Of a stretch of 64,000 bases of DNA, positions 1-9,824 are shown one piece after another. Source of the DNA: Myceligenerans pegani (GTDB lineage: Bacteria; Actinomycetota; Actinomycetes; Actinomycetales; Cellulomonadaceae); the NCBI RefSeq assembly GCF_014892515.1, contig NZ_JADBGR010000093.1, positions 18,108 through 82,107 on the forward strand. The letters run 5' to 3'. Below the pieces are notes generated by a model. It was not told the origin of the DNA, did no database searches, and saw nothing but the letters and a program-made list of their open reading frames with translations. A program made the translations under genes and the position numbers. Position 1 is the first letter of the stretch. Each line of letters starts with the position of its first letter.

Positions 1-32
1 CACGACGCCTGCTGGGACGACTTCGATGGGCA

Positions 33-50
33 TCGCGGGCGGGCCCGCGA
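33..50 (-). terminator. Hairpin downstream of GH43 gene
   Basis: TCGCGGGC and GCCCGCGA form an 8-bp perfect stem with a 2-base loop just past the 3' end of the leftward glycosidase gene. There is no T-tract, which is usual for actinobacterial terminators. An outer ATCGCG/CGCGAT pairing could extend it. Confidence 0.4.
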
Positions 51-66
51 CGCGATGGGGAGTGTT

Positions 67-2148
67 CTACGGGGTCGTCAGGTCGAACCGCCGCACCGTG
101 ACCTCGCCGCCGAGAGAGCTGGTGGCGTAGTTGAAGATCCCGAAGCGGTAGCCCATGAAGAACTGCCACGAGTTGCCGAGCGTGAAGCCAGGGCCGAGCC
201 GGGTGAAGGTCACGCCGTCGGTGCTGTAGGAGAAGGTGGCCTGCCGGCCGGTGCCGGGCCGGATGTCGGCGGTGGCCCGCAGCCAGATCCGGCCGCCGCT
301 GACGGCCGCGCTCGCGGCCTCGGTGCCGATCCCGGTCGTGTTCCAGTTGCCGTCCATCGACAGGCCGTTGGTCATCGAGACCCGGGTGGCGCCGTTGTCA
401 CGCCTGACTCCGATCCACGCCGAGGAGTCCCGCAGCATCGCGAGCCCGGCCCGGTCGCCGTCGCGCATCGTGCTGTAGTCGAGCTCGATCGTCGCGGTGG
501 ACGACGGTCCCTGGATGCGGTGGGTGAGCGTGTTGCGGGCGTTGTAGAGGTCGTTCGTGACGGTGGCGGTCTGCAGCCGGAGCCCGTCGTTCACCGTGAA
601 TCGGTTCGTGTCCGGGTTGTGATTCCACTCCCAGCGCGGACCGAGTTCGGGGCCGGCGAACGCGTCCTGGCCGATCATCGGGTCCACGGAGCGTGACGTC
701 TCGATGCTCGGCTTCGGGTAGCTGCTGCCCCACCTGCCGTTGACTGTCTGCAGCACCGGCCAGTTGTCGCGCCAGGTGATGGGGGCGAGGGCCGGCATCC
801 GGCCGCCCGGATAGGCGTCGACGAACGCCATGTAGTACCAGTCGCCGTTCTGGGTCTCCACCAGGCCGCCCTGGTGCGGCACGCCGCCGCCCTGGATCGG
901 GCCGGGGAGATCAAGGAGTACCTCGCGCATCTCGTACGGTCCGAACGGCGAGGTGGACCGCAGCACGTACTGCCCGTTGGCCGGCTTGGTCAGCCAGATG
1001 TAGTAGTAGCCGTTGCGCTTGTAGAAGCGTGCACCTTCGAGGGTGTTGATGCCCGACGGCGTGCTGAACACGTGCTGGTTGCGGACCTCGCTGAACCCGT
1101 CGTCGGACAACTCTGCGACCCGGATGTCACCGTTGCCGTAGGCGACGTACATGGTGTCGTCGTCGTCCACGAGCAGGCCGGCGTCGTAATAGCAGTCGTC
1201 GATGCGGGCGCGCTTGGTCCAGTCGCCGTCCACCGACGACGCCGTGTAGACGTACGTGCGGTTGAACTCGACGCAGCCCAGCCAGTAGTAGGTCTGGTTG
1301 CTGGGCCGGTAGTTGAGCGTGGAGGCCCAGATCCCCCTGACGTACCTGCGGCCGTCGTTGAGGTCGTAGGCGCTCGAGTCGAAGTCGAGCCGTGGCACAG
1401 AGTGGCCCGCGTACTCCCAGTTGACGAGGTCGTACGAGCGCAGGATCGGCGCGCCGGGAGAGTAGTGCATCGTGGAGGCGGAGTAGTAGTAGGCGTCGTC
1501 GACCCGGATGATGTCGCCGTCGGCGAAGTCCTGCCAGATCACGGGGTTGTTGTAGGTCCCGGTGCCGGGGCCGCTGCTGCCGACCTCGACCAGCTCCCAC
1601 TGCTGGTTGGCGCCGTTCCAGTCGGTGTACTGGACGATGTTGCCGCCGTCGGCGGTCGAGGCGTCCTGGACCTCGACGGCCTTGCCGCTGTGGCGGGCGA
1701 TCAGCTGGACGTGGCCGTCCACATCCTCCAGCCGGAACTGCTGGTTGGTGGAGTTGTTGTCGGTCCACTGGATGATCGGGGCGCCGTTGGCCGTGGATCG
1801 CTCGGAGACGTCCAGGACCTTGCCGGACAGGCGTGACTTGAGCCGGTACCAGCCGTCGCCGGAGTCGACGAACTGCCACTGCTGGTTGTCGCCGTCGTGG
1901 CGGGACCACTGGGTGATGCGCGCGCCGTCGTGGGTGGCGAGGTCGTACACGTCCAGCGCCTTGCCGCTGTTGCGGTTGACCAGCACGTACCACGCCGTGG
2001 GAGCCACGGTGGCGGCCGACTCCGCGGCCGAGGCGGCAGGCGCGGGGCCGGTCGTCAGCGGCAGGATCACGCCGACGAGCGCTGTGGCAGCGGCCGCGAC
2101 GAGTGCGACGGGGCGACGGCCGAGCCGGACTGCACTTCGGGAAGGCAT
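67..2148 (-). CDS. Secreted RICIN-GH43 beta-xylosidase/arabinofuranosidase-type glycosidase
   Basis: A secreted plant-polysaccharide-degrading enzyme of 693 residues. I chose the ATG at 2148 because AGGGAG lies about 6 bases upstream; an in-frame start 17 codons further up lacks this. Residues 1-42 are a signal peptide with an AxA-type end (ASA-AE). Residues about 50-190 form a ricin-type lectin domain with repeated QW-like motifs (DNQQWQF, TNQQFRL, ANQQWEL). Residues about 200-495 are a GH43 five-bladed propeller: the base Asp is probably in IWQDFADGD, the pKa-modulating Asp in CYYDAGLLVDD and the acid Glu in NTLEGARFY. The C-terminal 190 residues look like the beta-sandwich domain common in GH43 beta-xylosidases. 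It stands alone on the minus strand behind two LacI-type operator candidates, so sugar induction is likely. Family assignment is firm; whether it acts on xylosides or arabinosides is not settled. Confidence 0.9.
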   Translation of the reverse strand: MPSRSAVRLGRRPVALVAAAATALVGVILPLTTGPAPAASAAESAATVAPTAWYVLVNRNSGKALDVYDLATHDGARITQWSRHDGDNQQWQFVDSGDGWYRLKSRLSGKVLDVSERSTANGAPIIQWTDNNSTNQQFRLEDVDGHVQLIARHSGKAVEVQDASTADGGNIVQYTDWNGANQQWELVEVGSSGPGTGTYNNPVIWQDFADGDIIRVDDAYYYSASTMHYSPGAPILRSYDLVNWEYAGHSVPRLDFDSSAYDLNDGRRYVRGIWASTLNYRPSNQTYYWLGCVEFNRTYVYTASSVDGDWTKRARIDDCYYDAGLLVDDDDTMYVAYGNGDIRVAELSDDGFSEVRNQHVFSTPSGINTLEGARFYKRNGYYYIWLTKPANGQYVLRSTSPFGPYEMREVLLDLPGPIQGGGVPHQGGLVETQNGDWYYMAFVDAYPGGRMPALAPITWRDNWPVLQTVNGRWGSSYPKPSIETSRSVDPMIGQDAFAGPELGPRWEWNHNPDTNRFTVNDGLRLQTATVTNDLYNARNTLTHRIQGPSSTATIELDYSTMRDGDRAGLAMLRDSSAWIGVRRDNGATRVSMTNGLSMDGNWNTTGIGTEAASAAVSGGRIWLRATADIRPGTGRQATFSYSTDGVTFTRLGPGFTLGNSWQFFMGYRFGIFNYATSSLGGEVTVRRFDLTTP

Positions 2149-2259
2149 CGTTGGCTCCCTCTCATCGATGGACAGACGCTTGTGCAGGGCGCCGGACACA
2201 GGACTCGGGGAGTCGGTGCCGGGCGCGAGGCCGCGTCAGGTCCGATCCGGGAGAGCCGT

Positions 2260-2271
2260 GTGAGCGCTAAC
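2260..2271. promoter_or_regulatory. LacI-family operator candidate 1
   Basis: GTGAGCGCTAAC is a near-perfect 12-bp palindrome centred on GCGC (two symmetric positions break). It lies about 115 bases upstream of the glycosidase start. The TnAGCGCTnA core resembles operators of actinobacterial LacI-family sugar regulators. No regulator gene is adjacent. Confidence 0.45.
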
Positions 2272-2324
2272 ATCGATCTCGATGCTGGCAGGCGCTTTCC
2301 CTGGGGGCAACGGTCCGACTGAAA

Positions 2325-2338
2325 GTTTAACGATTAAC
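2325..2338. promoter_or_regulatory. LacI-family operator candidate 2
   Basis: GTTTAACGATTAAC is an imperfect palindrome around a central CG (10 of 14 symmetric positions). It is an A/T-rich island in very GC-rich DNA, upstream of the glycosidase. The form TTAA-N-CG-N-TTAA is typical of LacI-type sites near hemicellulase genes. Confidence 0.4.
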
Positions 2339-2371
2339 CTCCGGGTGCTCCGGGCAGGCCGGCGTTCGGAC

Positions 2372-2419
2372 GGCAAAGGGCGGGACAACCGGCGCCTGCC
2401 GGTTGTCCCGCCCCTTGCC
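2372..2419 (-). terminator. Strong hairpin terminator of acs
   Basis: A 22-bp inverted repeat with one mismatch (arms 2372-2393 and 2398-2419) and a GCCT loop sits 17 bases past the acs stop codon. Its position and strength suggest termination of acs and insulation of the glycosidase promoter. Confidence 0.75.
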
Positions 2420-2435
2420 GAACGACCCCTACACC

Positions 2436-4469
<2,034 letters not shown>

Positions 4470-4522
4470 GGTCGGGACCTCCGGTGCGCGTCGTTGCGGG
4501 CGTACTCAGTCGTGAGGGGCTC

Positions 4523-4540
4523 GGAGGTCGCGCGACCTCC
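4523..4540. promoter_or_regulatory. 18-bp perfect palindrome in acs leader
   Basis: GGAGGTCGCGCGACCTCC reads the same on both strands, 54-71 bases upstream of the acs ATG. It could be an operator or, in RNA, a hairpin in the 5' leader. A second short inverted repeat (GACTCCT/AGGAGTC) follows at 4551-4567. Confidence 0.45.
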
Positions 4541-4579
4541 AATTTGTTCGGACTCCTGACAGGAGTCTAGTCCCACAAG

Positions 4580-4593
4580 GTGATAGGTATCAC
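4580..4593. promoter_or_regulatory. CRP/GlxR-type binding site candidate upstream of acs
   Basis: GTGATAGGTATCAC has perfect GTGA-N6-TCAC half-sites; flanking bases are G and G. This matches the form of CRP/GlxR boxes in actinobacteria, where acetate activation genes are known members of such regulons. It lies 111 bases upstream of acs. Confidence 0.5.
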
Positions 4594-5056
4594 GTACCGG
4601 GCGCGCGGTGTGAGGCGTGCTTCGCATTCGGGAGCGGGAAGGCCGCGAGCGGTCGGAATCGGCCGGTGAACGGCAGCGGCCGTATCGATTCGGCCGGATG
4701 GTCGGGCGCGTCGCGAGGTGGTTCGCGATCCCGGCCCTGCGACGGGCCCGACCAGCACGGTGGCGAGTTCTCGTCCCCCACGAGTACGACACCTGGGAGA
4801 TTCCTCAAGCCGGATGTCGCTCTCGCCACGGGGCGGGGGTGATCAGGCGCTTGGTGCTCCGCCGAACCGTTGGCACGGCCGACGTGTCCTGGATGCGGAC
4901 TTCCGACGCGTGGGTTCCCGCCGCCCCTGTGGGTGGTGCTGTGTGGTCTATGACACACCGTTAGGGGAGTAAGTGCAAGCGGGACTCGTGATCTCCATCA
5001 GTGAATTTTCTCGCCAATCGGCAGCAACAGGTGAAAATGCTTTGCCGTCCTTGTTC
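4594..5056. other. Gene-free region between acs and gntR
   Basis: No reading frame here has convincing codon use. Base composition is lower in GC than the flanks, especially 4960-5060, as expected for divergent promoter DNA. Apart from the acs upstream sites and the GntR promoter I see no further element. Confidence 0.5.
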
Positions 5057-5110
5057 TTGACAGCTGGCACTGGCGCCGAGATGCTCGGTGCGCGATCATA
5101 TATGAGATCG
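5057..5110 (+). promoter_or_regulatory. gntR promoter with inverted repeat
   Basis: TTGACA at 5057-5062 is a consensus -35 box; a weak -10 (GATGCT) follows after 17 bases. Downstream, CGATC-N8-GATCG (5093-5110) spans an ATATAT core, an unusual A/T cluster here, and is a candidate autoregulatory operator for the GntR protein. Confidence 0.45.
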
Positions 5111-5140
5111 AACACGATGGTTGCGAAGGAGGAACCGATC

Positions 5141-5815
5141 GTGACGGAGGCTCCCGCGAGCGTCTCCAAGTCCGAGCGCGTCTACCGCACGCTGCGCGGG
5201 CGCATCCTGGAGGGTCAGTACACGAGCGGCTACCGGCTGGTGCTCGACCAGATCGCGCGTGAGCTCGACGTCAGCCCGGTGCCGGTGCGCGAGGCGGTGC
5301 GCCGCCTGGAGGCCGAGGGCCTGGTCACGTTCACCCGCAACGTGGGGGCCGAGGTCCGCGGGGTCGACGTCGGGCAGTACGCGGACGCCATGCAGACCCT
5401 GGCGTGGCTCGAGGGGGCCGCCACCGGGCTGGCCGCACCCCACCTGGACGGCGAACGGTTGGAGCGTGCCCGGTCGCTCAACGAGGACATGCGCAACCTG
5501 CTGGGCGACGGCTTCGACCCCGTGCGGTTCACCGCGCTGAACGAACAGTTCCACCGGGTGCTCTGCGGGGCCTGCCCGAACGAGCACCTGCTGGGGCTGC
5601 TGCGGCGCGAGTGGCTGCACATGTCGCTGGTGCGGCGCTCCAGCTTCGCCGCGATGCCCGGCCGGCCCGCCGTCTCCGTCCAGGAGCACGACAGGATCCT
5701 CGCGCTCGTGAGCTCGGACGCCCCGCCGGCGGACGTCGAACGGGCGGTCCGGGACCACAAGCTGCGCACGATGCAGGAATACCTCGCCGCCCGGGGGCGA
5801 ACCCCCCGGGCGTGA
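5141..5815 (+). CDS. GntR-family transcriptional regulator, FCD domain
   Basis: A DNA-binding ligand-responsive repressor of 224 residues. The frame is open further upstream, but GTG at 5141 follows AAGGAGG by 8 bases and gives a normal family length; the upstream part is A/T-rich promoter DNA. Residues about 8-75 are the GntR winged helix (SERVYRTLRGRILEGQY, then LARELDVSPVPVREAVRRLEAEGLV-type helices). The rest is an all-helical FCD effector domain; metal-ligand-like residues are seen in NEQFHRVL and EHDRIL. It is followed after 71 bases by the thiamine-diphosphate enzyme, so the two probably form a pathway-specific regulator/enzyme pair. FCD regulators usually sense organic acids; the effector here is unknown. 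Confidence 0.88.
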   Translation: MTEAPASVSKSERVYRTLRGRILEGQYTSGYRLVLDQIARELDVSPVPVREAVRRLEAEGLVTFTRNVGAEVRGVDVGQYADAMQTLAWLEGAATGLAAPHLDGERLERARSLNEDMRNLLGDGFDPVRFTALNEQFHRVLCGACPNEHLLGLLRREWLHMSLVRRSSFAAMPGRPAVSVQEHDRILALVSSDAPPADVERAVRDHKLRTMQEYLAARGRTPRA

Positions 5816-5886
5816 GCCGTACCGCAATGTCTCGGTGCCGGCGGCGATCCCGTCCGGCCCGCGGAGCGAGAGGAACGACGACGTTC

Positions 5887-7524
5887 ATGACCACAGTCTC
5901 CGAAGCTGTCGCCCACGCCGTCGCGGCCTGCGCCGACGACGTCTTCGCCCTGATGGGCAACGGGAACGCTCATCTCCTGGACGCCCTCAGCCGCACGGAT
6001 GCACGCGTCACCGCCGTGCGGCACGAGGCCGCCACCGTCGCGTCGGCGGACGCCTATCACCGCATCACCGGCCGCCTCGCGGTCGCCACCACCACTTACG
6101 GACCCGGCTTCACCAACGCCGTGACCCCGCTGGCCGAGGCCTCGCTCGCCCGGACCCCGATGCTCCTGGTGACGGGCGACGCGCCCGCCGCCGGTCAACG
6201 GGACATCGACGTCGACCAGGCGGCGATCGCGCGAGCGACCGGCGCGCTGGTGCGGCACGTGAACCCCGCCGCGCCCGGGAGACAGACGGTCGCGGCCGTG
6301 CAGGAGGCCCTGGTCCGGCGTCGGCCCGTCGTGCTGGGCATCCCGTACGACCAGGCCACGGCCGAGGCGCGGGACGACACCGTCCCCGTCCTGGAGTCGC
6401 GGCCCGAGCTCCCCGAGCCGCGTGAGGAGCAGATCGAGGCGGTCGCCGCGCTGGTCGCGGACGCCAAGCGGCCGCTCCTGCTGGCCGGCCGCGGAGCGGT
6501 CGCCGCGGCGGCCGAGGTCCGCCTGCTCGCCGACCGGATCGGCGCGCTGACCACGACGTCCGCTCCCGCCCGCGGAATGTTCGCCGGCCGCCGGTACGAC
6601 GTGGGAGTGTGCGGCGGGTTCGCCTCCCCGTCGGCGTCCGAGCTGATCCGGCAGGCCGACGTCGTGCTGGTGCTCGGCGCCGGGCTCAACGACTTCCAGA
6701 CGGCGTTCGGGACGGCCTTCGCGCCCGGAGCGAAGCTGGTGCAGGTCGATGTCGCCGCCCGGCCGACGCACGCGAGCGTCGCCCTGCATCTGCGGGCCGA
6801 CGTCGGCCGTGCCGTCGTCGCGCTGCTCGGCGTGCTCGAGGCCGGCGAGACGCCGACCGAGCCGTGGTGCGGCGTGGCGCACGAGGCCGGCGAGCGCGAC
6901 CTGCACCACCTGCGCGACACCGGGGAGGGCGTCGCCCGGGACGGCCGCATGGACCCGCGCTCCCTGTTCACCTACCTGGATCGGATGCTGCCGAAGAACC
7001 GGCAGGTCGTGTCCGACGGAGGCCACTTCATCGGCTGGGCACCCAGCTACCTCTCGGTCCCCCGGGCGGATGCCACGGTGCTGGTCGGCACGGCTTACCA
7101 GTCGATCGGGCTCGGCTTCCCGTCCGCGCCGGGTGCGCTGGTGGCGCGGCCCGACGTGCTGACCGTCGTCGTCACCGGTGACGGCGGTGGTGTCATGGGG
7201 ATCGCCGACCTGGAGACCGTCGTGCGGCTGCGTAGGTCGACCCTCGTGGTCGTGGTGAACGACGCCGTCTACGGTGCGGAGGTGCACCAGTACGGATCGC
7301 AGGGGCTGGACCAGGACGTGATGCGCGTGAGCGAGATGGACTTCGCCGCGATCGCCCGCGGGTTCGGTGCACAGGCCGTGACGCTGACGCGGCCGAGCGA
7401 CCTGGACTGGGTGGTGCAGTGGGTGCGGCACGGCGCCCGCGGGACGCTCGTGGTCGACGCCAAGGTGTCGCCGGAGGTGGTGGCCCCGTACATGCAGGAG
7501 ATGGTGGCGCAGGCAAGGCGCTGA
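5887..7524 (+). CDS. Thiamine-diphosphate-dependent enzyme, acetolactate synthase-like
   Basis: A cytoplasmic ThDP enzyme of 545 residues. The start is ATG at 5887 behind GAGAGGAA. Residues 1-170 are the pyrimidine-binding domain with the catalytic Glu47 in RHEAATVASADAYHR. Residues about 180-320 are the central DHS-like domain. Residues about 360-530 are the PP-binding domain with GDGGG (431-435) and a following Asn-Asp (458-459) that bind Mg-ThDP. The protein lacks a partner regulatory subunit gene and diverges from true acetolactate synthases, so I do not call it ilvB. Alternatives are benzoylformate decarboxylase-like or other 2-keto-acid decarboxylases/ligases. The GntR gene just upstream suggests inducible catabolism of one substrate. 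Confidence 0.82.
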   Translation: MTTVSEAVAHAVAACADDVFALMGNGNAHLLDALSRTDARVTAVRHEAATVASADAYHRITGRLAVATTTYGPGFTNAVTPLAEASLARTPMLLVTGDAPAAGQRDIDVDQAAIARATGALVRHVNPAAPGRQTVAAVQEALVRRRPVVLGIPYDQATAEARDDTVPVLESRPELPEPREEQIEAVAALVADAKRPLLLAGRGAVAAAAEVRLLADRIGALTTTSAPARGMFAGRRYDVGVCGGFASPSASELIRQADVVLVLGAGLNDFQTAFGTAFAPGAKLVQVDVAARPTHASVALHLRADVGRAVVALLGVLEAGETPTEPWCGVAHEAGERDLHHLRDTGEGVARDGRMDPRSLFTYLDRMLPKNRQVVSDGGHFIGWAPSYLSVPRADATVLVGTAYQSIGLGFPSAPGALVARPDVLTVVVTGDGGGVMGIADLETVVRLRRSTLVVVVNDAVYGAEVHQYGSQGLDQDVMRVSEMDFAAIARGFGAQAVTLTRPSDLDWVVQWVRHGARGTLVVDAKVSPEVVAPYMQEMVAQARR

Positions 7525-7570
7525 GGCGCGACCGGGCGGAGTCACGACCGGTGCGGGCCGCCGCGCTTGC

Positions 7571-7606
7571 GGGTGCGAGCCGCCGCCGAGGCGGCGGTTC
7601 GCACCC
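7571..7606. terminator. Bidirectional hairpin terminator
   Basis: A 17-bp stem with one G-U pair (arms 7571-7587 and 7590-7606) lies in the 98-base gap between two convergent genes. It can serve both the ThDP enzyme gene and the leftward winged-helix gene. Confidence 0.7.
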
Positions 7607-7622
7607 GGCGGCGTCCCCGTCG

Positions 7623-8741
7623 CTATTCCTCGCCGCGGGCGTACCGCACCTCGCCGAGCCGCAGCCACGAGGCGAGGCGCTCCACCTCGGCGTGCACCGC
7701 GTCCATGAGGTGGCCGTCGAACGGCAGGTCCTCGTGCACCTCGAAGACGTTCAGGACGCCGGCCTTGCGGTCCGCCTTGGCGTCGAGCTTCCCGACGAAA
7801 CGGTCCTCGTGCAGGATCGGCAGGGCGAAGTAGCCCCAGCGTCGCTGTGCCTTCGGCTTGTACATCTCCAGGACGTACTCGTAGTCGAAGAGGTCGAGCA
7901 GGCGCCTGCGGTCGGCGATGAGGGCGTCGAACGGGGAGAGCAGGGCGGTGCGCGGCTCGAAGTCGTCGTCGGCGCGCGCCAGGAGCTCGGGGTCCACCCG
8001 CCACTCGCCGTCGACGCCCTCGACCTCGACGGGCTCGCCCGGCAGGTCGGTCCACCAGCCGTCGCCGTCGCCGGACCTGCTCTGCACGCGCGGCCGCGCG
8101 ATGCCCTCGGCGGCCAGCCGCCGGCCGACCCGTTCCCGCCGTGCGTCCTCCAGCGGCACGGGATCGACCCGCGGATAGGCGCGTTCGGTGAGATCCCACA
8201 GTCGTTGCCGGCCCTTGCGGCCGACCATGGCCACCTTGCCCTGCATGTTCAGCGCCTCCAGCATCTCGGCCACGCTGCGGCGGCTGCTCCAGCCCTCGGC
8301 ACCCCAGCGGTACGGCGTCGCCGCGGTGTCCGGGATGTCCTTGGCGAGCATCGGGCCCTCCGCCTCGAGCAGGCGCAGGATGTCCCGCTCGAAGCTCGCG
8401 TTCTCCTTCAGCCAGCCCCGCAGGCCCTCGTGCTGCGGCCAGCGCTTCATCTGCTCCAGGTAGAGCGGTAGATCGCCCATCGAGCGCACGGTGCCGCGCA
8501 GCTGGAAGAGCATGCCGTCCGCGATGGCGTCGTCGACGGCTCCCGGCCAGTAGCTGCCGCCGAGCCGCGACCACGCGATCAGGTCGGTCGCGGGGGCGAT
8601 GGCCGAGGTCGGGTCGACCGCCAGGTACGTCAGGTCCTCCACCGTGTGCACGAGATCGACCGGCCGCCGGGCGTCCAGCAGCTGGGCGCGGAGCGCGATG
8701 CGGCGAGCCTGGGTGACGGTGAGCCTGTGCTTGCGGGGCAT
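7623..8741 (-). CDS. Winged-helix DNA-binding protein, AlkZ/YcaQ-like (HTH_42) glycosylase family
   Basis: A 372-residue member of the HTH_42 family, whose studied members (AlkZ, YcaQ/AlkX) are DNA glycosylases that remove bulky adducts or unhook interstrand crosslinks. Diagnostic blocks are AIAPATDLIAWSRLG near residue 50, the winged-helix region around SRRSVAEMLEALNMQGK and the C-terminal YVLEMYKPKAQRRWGYFALP. In known enzymes a QxQ or QxD pair is catalytic near the N-terminus; here the aligned segment reads LAVDPTSAI, so the first Gln seems to be Ala while the Asp remains. This may mark a different subfamily or altered activity. It is on the minus strand, convergent with the ThDP gene and with no evident operon partner. 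Confidence 0.82.
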   Translation of the reverse strand: MPRKHRLTVTQARRIALRAQLLDARRPVDLVHTVEDLTYLAVDPTSAIAPATDLIAWSRLGGSYWPGAVDDAIADGMLFQLRGTVRSMGDLPLYLEQMKRWPQHEGLRGWLKENASFERDILRLLEAEGPMLAKDIPDTAATPYRWGAEGWSSRRSVAEMLEALNMQGKVAMVGRKGRQRLWDLTERAYPRVDPVPLEDARRERVGRRLAAEGIARPRVQSRSGDGDGWWTDLPGEPVEVEGVDGEWRVDPELLARADDDFEPRTALLSPFDALIADRRRLLDLFDYEYVLEMYKPKAQRRWGYFALPILHEDRFVGKLDAKADRKAGVLNVFEVHEDLPFDGHLMDAVHAEVERLASWLRLGEVRYARGEE

Positions 8742-8898
8742 GGTGCGAGACTACGGCCGGTGTCTGACACCCGGCGTGCGGTGCCGTGGGGCCGTGCCCG
8801 CGGCCTGCGGGCCGTGCGCCGAGCGGCGCCTTACCGGTGGAATGCGGGCCGCGCCGAGCGGCCTTGGCGGTGGGGGCACGGGATCGTCGCGCGTGAGT

Positions 8899-9636
8899 TC
8901 ACCGCGCGGGCTTCGCCCATTCGAGCGTGTACCGGAAGAAGAGCCGCTGCCGGAACCTCGCGCCCGGAAGCACCCGCGCGGCCGTGGCCGCGATCTCGGC
9001 GTGGGTCTCGCCAGGATCGCGCATCGGTATCTCCGGTCCGGCATCGTCGTGGACGACGGCGGTCGTGGCGAGGGCCGCCCTGGAGGGCTTGTCGCGCCGT
9101 GGTGCGGGCCGTGGGTGCTTGACCAGGCCCACGACGGGGTTGACGACGGCCGAGACGAGGTCGACGGCCGCCTCGCGAGGGCTGCCGACCCGGGCGAGGC
9201 CCACGACGAGCAGCCGGCCGCCGGGCGCCAGCAGGTCCGAGGCGTGGGTGAGCGCGGCGTCGAGCGGCATGTGGTGCAGCGAGGCCACCATGGTGACGGC
9301 GTCGTACGTGCCGGAGATCTCCTCGAAACCGGTGTGCTCGATGCGGACCCCGGTGTCGCCCGCGAAGCGGGTGGCGGCCGTCCGGGCCATTCCCGCATCC
9401 GCGTCGATCCCGACGACGACGGCGCCGCGCTCCCGCAGCCGGCCGATGAGCGCACCGCGGCCGCACCCGACATCGAGCACGCGCAGCGGCCCCGTGCCGC
9501 CTCGACGCGGCAGGCGCCGCAGGATCCAGCCGTGGAAGTGGTCGTTGTGGCTCCACGGATGCCGGGCGTTGAACCGGTGCAGGCCGTCGGCCACACGCCG
9601 GACGACGCGGCCCTGATTCTCCCGGACATCCCACAT
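8899..9636 (-). CDS. Class I SAM-dependent methyltransferase
   Basis: A 245-residue methyltransferase of the UbiE/Methyltransf_11 type. Motif I is RVLDVGCGRGALIGRL (about 52-67), with the acidic residue of motif II in VVVGIDADAGM. A motif-IV-like segment TYDAVTMVASLHHMP follows, then LAPGGRLLVVGLAR. The substrate cannot be read from sequence; family members modify quinones, lipids and small molecules. The gene is read leftward and ends 157 bases before the next gene. That gap (8742-8898) shows no further gene. The divergent neighbour is the phenylacetate gene paaF, with no obvious functional link. Confidence 0.85.
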   Translation of the reverse strand: MWDVRENQGRVVRRVADGLHRFNARHPWSHNDHFHGWILRRLPRRGGTGPLRVLDVGCGRGALIGRLRERGAVVVGIDADAGMARTAATRFAGDTGVRIEHTGFEEISGTYDAVTMVASLHHMPLDAALTHASDLLAPGGRLLVVGLARVGSPREAAVDLVSAVVNPVVGLVKHPRPAPRRDKPSRAALATTAVVHDDAGPEIPMRDPGETHAEIAATAARVLPGARFRQRLFFRYTLEWAKPAR

Positions 9637-9759
9637 GCCGCCGGATCGTAGTACCTCGTGGGCGCGGCGAGACCGACGCGCCGCCGGCCTGGCTCTCCGG
9701 AGCGAGCGGCCGAAGTTCCACGGCTACCTGTTCTCCTCGTCGTCTCGTGTGGCAGGATG

Positions 9760-9781
9760 AGTTCCTGAACGATCGGTCACT
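9760..9781. promoter_or_regulatory. paaR-box: PaaR-type operator upstream of paaF
   Basis: The segment AACGATCGGTCACT carries a good right half (CGGTCACT) and a degenerate left half of the PaaR operator reported for Corynebacterium (ACTNACCG and CGGTNAGT halves spaced by NNCGNN, recalled from memory). It shares GAACGATCGGT with the stronger copy at 13600-13621, 44 bases upstream of the paaF start. Confidence 0.55.
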
Positions 9782-9824
9782 AATTCCGGTCGGAGGACCT
9801 GGACGGCGTCGTCGGGGAGTGCAC

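Noticed and set aside
4617-4972. Short open frames between acs and gntR
   Set aside because: They lack ribosome sites and family similarity, and codon use is not coding-like; the region holds promoter elements.
5230-8574. Very long minus-strand open frame opposite gntR and the ThDP gene
   Set aside because: Arg/Gly-rich shadow of real genes caused by GC bias; no domain, and it conflicts with two well-supported plus-strand genes.
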